DNA from: Pachypanchax playfairii
Taxonomy: Eukaryota; Chordata; Actinopteri; Cyprinodontiformes; Aplocheilidae
Direction: 5' to 3'
NCBI GenBank assembly: GCA_006937955.1
Contig: SSNP01000069.1
Span: 2,206,135 to 2,270,134, forward strand
Length of the DNA stretch: 64,000 nucleotides
Part shown: positions 58,478 to 64,000 of the stretch, piece after piece
Position numbering within the stretch: the stretch's first letter is position 1
Layout: each line of letters opens with the position of its first letter
Notes under the pieces: generated by a model
Told to the model about the DNA's origin: nothing
Seen by the model: the letters and a program-made list of their open reading frames with translations, nothing else
Databases searched by the model: none
Position numbers and translations under genes: made by a program

Positions 58478-60786
58478 GACTTCCCTTCAGCTCTCGCTGT
58501 AATACTGAATATAAATATGGCAACTATAGTTTCCCTAAACTACCAACCCTTTAATACTTTCTAACATTTCTACCGTGTTTGTTGTCCAGCCTTTTTGATT
58601 TCCCAGTAAACCACAACTGCCAATACTATCACCTAATTAAAGTTTTGCATTATTTTGGTGAATATTTGCTCATTTCAGAGCTGCTCCTGTCTGCTTTTCA
58701 CTTTAAACATGTTGTGAGGCATTTTTGTTCCCACCATGACTTCCGAGCTTTACCATCTGGTAGGAACACATTTCCAGTTCTGTTGCAGCAGACTGAGAAC
58801 ACTCCAAATTAGATTTTGTTTGGAGCAAACTGCTGATCGTGCTTCTCTATGCTTCCCTTTCTCTCTTCTGGGATGAAGCAAATCAGCTGTGATCACCAGT
58901 AAGCAGACTGCAGGGTAAAGCCATGACTACGTCACAAAGAAAGGATGGAATCAGTTATAATAACCAGCGGATGGAGGGAGTATTCTTCAGCAACCTTTTG
59001 TCTTAAACAAATTACACATTAACACAGTGCTTTCTGTGTATTAACATTACACAGTAATATAATGTTGTTTTTAGCATGCCCAGCAGCTGTGTCTCAGTTA
59101 ATTGTCTATTGAAGACTCCGCACTTTAGTACCAAGGTTACATCAGTCATGCTGTGTAAACTTTATCCACTTGAATTTTCCATCTGTCTTCCCTCCCTCCC
59201 TTTTCAAAACCTCTTTCATTCCTCCCTCTATCAGGCGTTGGTACTCTCATCTGAAAGAGGAGAACGAACAGTGAAAGAATAAGCATGGGGATGCAAGGAC
59301 GCGCGACAGGGAGAATACTAAGCACCTATGGGTGTTTAACACAAAGCCCTGCACGGAGGTGTACATGAGTACACATCGCTCAGTGGTACACAAGCAGGCA
59401 GATAAACACACAAACTTATAGTCAGGTGGGTGTTAGTGGACTGATTGGTGCAGGTTAAATAAAACATATTTGAACCTGAGATTTAAAGCCTGAGGATTAT
59501 GGAGATGCGAGGGGAACGCTAAAGTCAGTAGGGACACCAACGACCTTGGTGTGAACTTGGGTGGAGGAGGAGGAGACTGCTGTGGGTGGTACATCAGTCT
59601 ATATTTTGCACCATAAACATTGATAACTTTGTGTGAGACCATCATTTTTATGGTGTCAAATTTCTGATATGAAGCAACTTGTTTATCAACGATGAGCCAT
59701 TCACCATTCAGTTTTTATCTCCATGTATTTGTGCACACAAGTGAGGGAGACAGTGTGTATGTGTGTTTGCTGCTTTTCACACTTTGCATGTGTTTATGTG
59801 CCTGATTGTGTGGAAAAGGGCTGTACCATATACTTATTATGAGTGGCAAGACAAAATACATTATTCATTTTTATTTGTGCTTCTGTAATAGAGCAAGTCT
59901 GTTTGTGTTTCCGCATATGTGTGAGCCGCTGGCGATGTGCTTTTTCTTAATTTAAGTGTTTATGTGTGTATGTGAGAAACTGTTGGCACGTCTGTGTAAT
60001 AACCTAAGATTGGATGTGTCAGGTCATTTCTACAAGTGTTAAGGAAAGCAGGGAGGAAAGAGACGGGCAATCTGATGAGCAGAACATTGTCTCTGTTCAT
60101 CAGCGGAAAAAAAGAGGCGAATGAAAAAGGAATAGAACTGAGAATTGAAAGTTGGGTAACACGGACAAACCCTCTCTGAAGTGAAAGATAAAGAACATTT
60201 TAAAGAGAATGATGCAGTATATAGGAATGCGTTAGGGATGTCCAGAATATGGCTGGACATTATGGCATATTTGTAGTGATTTGTATTGGTCTACACTCAG
60301 CTCCTGGTCTCTGATTGGGTCCTACTATCTATGGTTTTATGACCCACCTCACTGAATAATGGCACAAAGTCTGAAGCCATATTTTACTGGCTGGGCCGAT
60401 TCATCTGCAGCTGGAAGCAGGCTCAAAGACACCATGAACCCATGAAAACATTGTGAATGGCATGTTGGTTACTTTCACTTCTACTCTAAAACAAATAGTT
60501 TGTTTCACTGTGAATAAAAAGTCAAACTCTCATCATCCTTTGCTTTATGTGTGTGTGTGTGTTTATTTGTTTCTTTTTTACACCACTCATGTAAACTTTA
60601 CTCAAAAAAATAAGGAAGTTTGCATTGGGTTGATTATTTTTTTTGTTGTAATGGTTCAGGGCTATAGACTCTGTACTATGGAAAAGCCTGTTTATATCCT
60701 GTTATGACCAGCAGCCTTGTATGTTGTGTCCTGATGGTTTTTGTCTGTTTAGTTGCAGAGCTTTGGTGAAATGGCAGCTTCCAGTA
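58478..60786. other. Unannotated DNA
   Basis: 2.3 kb with no recognised gene or repeat; GT-rich 59740-59980. Confidence 0.4.
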
Positions 60787-60879
60787 CAGTGGGGGAAATA
60801 ATTATTTGACCCCACGCTGATTTTGTAATTTCACAGAATCCGTCAATTAAGCAGACTCCAATCTCTCCAACATGGGAAA

Positions 60880-61826
60880 GAGCAAAGAGATGTCCAAGGA
60901 TGTCAGAGACCAAATTGTAGACCTGCACGAGGCTGGAATGGGCTAAAAAACCATTAAGCAAAAAGCTGGTAGAGAAGATGACAACTGATAACTGTTTGAA
61001 AATGGTAGGAGCACAAAATGATCATTAATTGACCGTGGTCTGGGGCTCCACGTAAGATCTCACCTTGTGGGGTGTCACTGATTCAGAGAAAGGTGAAAAA
61101 TCAATCCTAGTGCTACACAGCAGGAGTTAGTCAGTGCAAAGCAAGTAAAAGCAGTTGGGACCCCAGTCACTAAGAAAACCATTTTGAATGGATTAAAATC
61201 CTGCAGCGCTCACAAGGTCCCCCTGGTCAAGAAGGCACATGCGCAGGCCTGCCGAAAGTTTGCCAATGAACACCTGAATGATTCAGAGAGTGACTGGGAG
61301 AAAGTGCTGTGGTCAGATGACACGAAAATTGAGCTCTTTGGCATTAACTCCACTTGCCGTGTTTGGAGGAAGAAAAAGGCTGCCTATGACCCCCAAAATA
61401 TCAGCCCCACCGTCAAGTATGGAAGTGGAAACATTTTGCTTAAAATGGACGGAGCCATGTATTGTGAAATCCTGAGCAAAAACCTCCTTCCTTCTGCCAG
61501 GAATCTTAAAATGGGTCGTGGATGGGACATTACAATGACTCGAAACATACAGCAAAGGCAACAAAGGAATAGCTCAAGAAGAAGCACGTTAAGGTCATGG
61601 AGTGGCCAAGTCAGTCTCCAGACCTTAATCCAATGAAAAACCTATGGAGAGAGCTGAAGCTCAAAGTTGCACAGCGTCAGTCTTGAAACCTTAGTGATGT
61701 AGATATGATCTGCAAAGAGGAGTGGACCAGAATTACCCCTAAAATGTGCGCAAACTTAGTAATCAGTTACAAGAAATGTTTGACCTCTGTACTTGCAAAC
61801 AAAGGTTTTTTCCTTAAGTATTAAGT
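60880..61826 (+). pseudogene. Tc1 transposase pseudogene (copy C)
   Basis: Starts MGKSKEMSKDVRDQIVDLHE at 60880, but a TAA stops it at the 24th codon (G*KTI). After frameshifts, a 150-codon stretch ending at 61636 carries LKSCSAHKVPLVKKAHAQAC, FANEHLNDSE, VLWSDDTKIELFG (first catalytic D kept) and GINSTCRVWRKKKA. About 18 residues around the usual WGCFSAKGTG are deleted (NILLKMDGAMY). The second catalytic D is lost: CATTACAATGAC reads HYND where HDND is expected. The third is lost too: NPMKNLW in place of NPIENLW, E to K. The C-terminus (VLANKG) survives to about 61826. Confidence 0.85.
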
Positions 61827-61879
61827 CTTTTTTGTTATAGGGGTCAAAAATGTATTTCACACAATGAAATGCAAATCAG

Positions 61880-62390
61880 TTTCCAATGGCGTAGCAAGTT
61901 TTTCAAAATTGTGGGGGATGGATATGGTTTGTTTGTCAACAATAAAAACAATGAATACAATGACAGAAGGTATAATATACAAGATATTAAAAGCTTCCAA
62001 TTTAAATAAGTTATACTAGTAAAGTTTATAAACACACTCAGAAAATAAGACAAAACTATTATCAAGCTTATTTAAAAACCGTAAAAGTAAAAACACTTAT
62101 TTAAAGTACCTTGAAAAGGGAGATGTATGTAATCATATATTCCCGCCTCTCCAGCACAAGCTGGCTGATAAATCTAACACACCAATAGAGGCGGCACTTA
62201 AGGCAGATCAGCCCGTCACACTCAAAGCTGGTGTCATGAGGAAGGGACACCGAGCTCAGACACAGAGCGGCCAGAGAAACGTGAAGAAGCGATAGAAGTA
62301 AGATGTTTCTGCTAAACTCCAGAAAAAGTGTGGGTGTTGAACCCTCTAACTGGGAAAAGTACACCCACATCCCCACGGGTGAGATGTCAA
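61880..62390. other. Unidentified ~510-bp insertion inside Tc1 copy C
   Basis: Starts near CCAATGGCGTAGCAAGTTTT and ends near GTGAGATGTCAAGTC, between two halves of the Tc1 3' UTR. No clear TIR, target duplication, poly(A) or ORF. The GGCGTAGCAAG start is reminiscent of a fish DNA-repeat end, but I cannot classify it. Confidence 0.5.
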
Positions 62391-62560
62391 GTCAATTTCT
62401 ATCTTTTATTGAAAGTTATTTTTTAATGTTCCCTTTGATGTGTTATCTGTCCCTGTTAAAATAAACCTACCATTAAAATGATACTGTTCAGAAACTTTTC
62501 ATTTCTTTGTCACTGGACAAAATTACAAAATCAGCGAGGGGTCAAATTATTTCCCCCATG

Positions 62561-62889
62561 ATGGCTCCACTGTGGACTCAAGAAGACCAACTGATTGGCA
62601 CTTCCTGCCTGATGGTTCCAGCAGCTGGGATTGGACAAAGCAGCAGCTGATCATCCAATCAGTGAAGAGGCCTCCCTATTTAAGAGCAACTTTCCATTTG
62701 TTTGCTTGCTTGATGGTTGGGTGTTTGTCTAGCTGTCAGTTAGCTATGAAACTAAATGTTAAGATTTACTAGTGAACCTTGCTGTTTAGATTGCTGTTAG
62801 CCTGTTAGTGATTCCAATTATTGTTGCATTGGCTATAGAAAGATACAGTTGTTGAAAAAAGAGCTAAATTGCATTTAATGGTGGACTTG
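62561..62889. other. Unannotated DNA
   Basis: No gene or classified repeat recognised. Confidence 0.4.
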
Positions 62890-63090
62890 CTTAAGGGCTG
62901 AAAGACTAGGCTGAAGCTCAGTGGTAATCGAGCCTTTGCAGTAGTAGCACCTATAAGCTGTGGAATCAGATGCCCCTCAACATTAGACAGGCTTCATCAA
63001 TCTCAGTTTTTAAAACTCTCCTTAAGACCCACCTTTTTTGGTCGACACTTGTTATATATAAAGTGTTCATAAATAAAGCTGATTTTTGTG
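62890..63090 (+). mobile_element. LINE 3' end fragment
   Basis: From 62929 the sequence reads RAFAVVAP, then after a one-base insertion (CCTATAAGCTG) LWNQMPLNIRQASSISVFKT and LLKTHLFW, the terminal block of fish non-LTR elements, followed by a short UTR with AATAAAGCTG at ~63072. Too short to assign a clade; differs clearly from the L2 copies here. Confidence 0.65.
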
Positions 63091-64000
63091 GGAGCTACTG
63101 GTTTGTAGAAAATGACCTGTGTTATACTTTAAATTTTGTTTAGTTTCAGATTTTCTGTTCTTTATTAGCAACTACTCTGTTTGGTAGCTGGGTTTTGGTT
63201 TAATTGTAACAGAATTTGTTTGGAGCTTTATGTCCCAACCATTTGTAAACTCACAAATTTTTGTGGTAATGTTTTTTCATTTCATTTATTCAGATGCTTA
63301 AACCTCTGAATTTTGGTAATTCCCACCTTTTATTGTCAAGCCAAACCTTACAATAAACCACTTGACTTTGAACCATTTGACAACTGTTTTTTTAATGTTA
63401 CTTCCCTTTCACCCTGGTTGAGTAACATATCCTAAATGGTTCAACATAGTGTGATTCTGCAGAAATTCCATGTTAAAGGGGCAAACATGTTCCTGTTATT
63501 CAGGTTCATGATTATTTTAGTCAAAGCTAAAATGAGCCAGTTCAGAGTGTCTGAAGGGCCACATGTGGTCCTGGAACAGCAGGTTGCAGAACCCTGATCT
63601 ACCTGTGTTGGACCTTCCAGCCAGGTTCAAAACCTACAAGGATTTAGAGGAAAACTTTTCAGTAATAATAAACTCACACAGGATCTGGACATGTTTAAAC
63701 ATTTAATAACAGAGTTTTTGTTCAGACACATTTTACATTTATTCAATGTTTTTGACCAGATTCATAATCAAAACTTATCAGTTTAAATGTAAATACAATT
63801 TCCCAAACAAGCATCAGTGTTAAACAAATTGTTCACACAAAAATGTTTAAAAATAAAGAACCATTAAGTTTTTCTTTTTGCTAGGATCGTATATAAAAGA
63901 TCTTTGTTTGATACGAGTATCATTACTATTTACAATCCTTCCACAGTCTCTGAGTCCAACAGCATCAGATAAAGATTCTCCTGAATGTGGCAGAAGGAAA
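63091..64000. other. Unannotated DNA to window end
   Basis: No gene. GGGCCACATGTGGTCCTGGA at 63557-63576, with AGCAGGTTGCAGAACCCTGA after it, resembles a common fish repeat fragment. Confidence 0.4.

Larger units (their letters stand above)
60787..62560 (+). mobile_element. Tc1-like transposon copy C with internal insertion
   Basis: 5' TIR CAGTGGGGGAAATAATTATT (60787, after TA at 60785) followed by TGACCCC; the 3' end has GGGGTCAAATTATTTCCCCC at 62538-62557, missing four bases and the final ACTG. Inside are a transposase pseudogene and, in the 3' UTR, about 510 bp of unrelated DNA (~61880-62390). The native 3' UTR resumes with GTTAAAATAAACCTACCATT. Distinct family from copies A and B. Confidence 0.85.

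Overview
This window looks like intergenic nuclear DNA from a ray-finned (teleost) fish. The evidence is the repeat content: several fish-type Tc1 families, L2/CR1-type LINEs, tRNA-headed SINE-like repeats, hAT and Harbinger-like elements, solo LTRs and abundant (CA)n. I found no intact host protein-coding gene, no rRNA and no functional tRNA. Nearly all ORFs over 60 codons are transposon remains or read-through of tandem repeats. Three N tracts (14165-14215, 21087, 48412) show it is a draft assembly.

Layout. 1-2700: the 3' end of an L2-type LINE, then a broken Tc1 copy (A) whose 3' end is replaced by a SINE-like repeat. 2700-5650: mostly unique sequence. 5656-19422: one huge minisatellite built from a 16/17-bp unit (consensus CAACATGTAGCAGGGT), with internal higher-order duplications and an assembly gap. 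19423-33260: largely unclassified DNA holding three tandem copies of a CA-flanked ~285-bp repeat (a fourth at 29147), a 294-bp hAT MITE with perfect 8-bp target duplication, a 40-bp minisatellite and an RTE-like tail. 33260-40990: two solo LTRs with perfect 5-bp target duplications, a degenerate repeat-coding tract split by a TIR element, and a tRNA-headed SINE. 41000-42163: a hAT element with perfect 8-bp target duplication that carries a CpG-rich promoter-like region and a 77-codon ORF. 43161-46590: an L2 LINE with a long reverse transcriptase ORF on the minus strand, then two other LINE 3' ends. 48030-49604: a TIR element with an exon resembling fish SWIM/YqaJ-type proteins, disrupted by a 228-bp duplication beginning at an N plus a Nextera-adapter-like remnant. 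50121-51332: two more CA-flanked repeats. 53648-54788: Tc1 copy B with both TIRs. 57809-58474: a Harbinger-like MITE with perfect 30-bp TIRs. 60787-62560: Tc1 copy C with two catalytic residues lost. 62890-63090: another LINE end.

There is no operon or pathway here. The visible relations are parasitic: a SINE shares its tail with a LINE in the same window, MITE-like elements keep termini without transposase, and one repeat is always linked to CA microsatellites. Candidates worth following up are the hAT with a promoter/first-exon-like cargo (41000-42163), the 13.8-kb minisatellite and the SWIM/YqaJ-like element. The adapter-like junction at 48412 is probably an assembly artefact. Family names come from recognition by eye, not from a database search.
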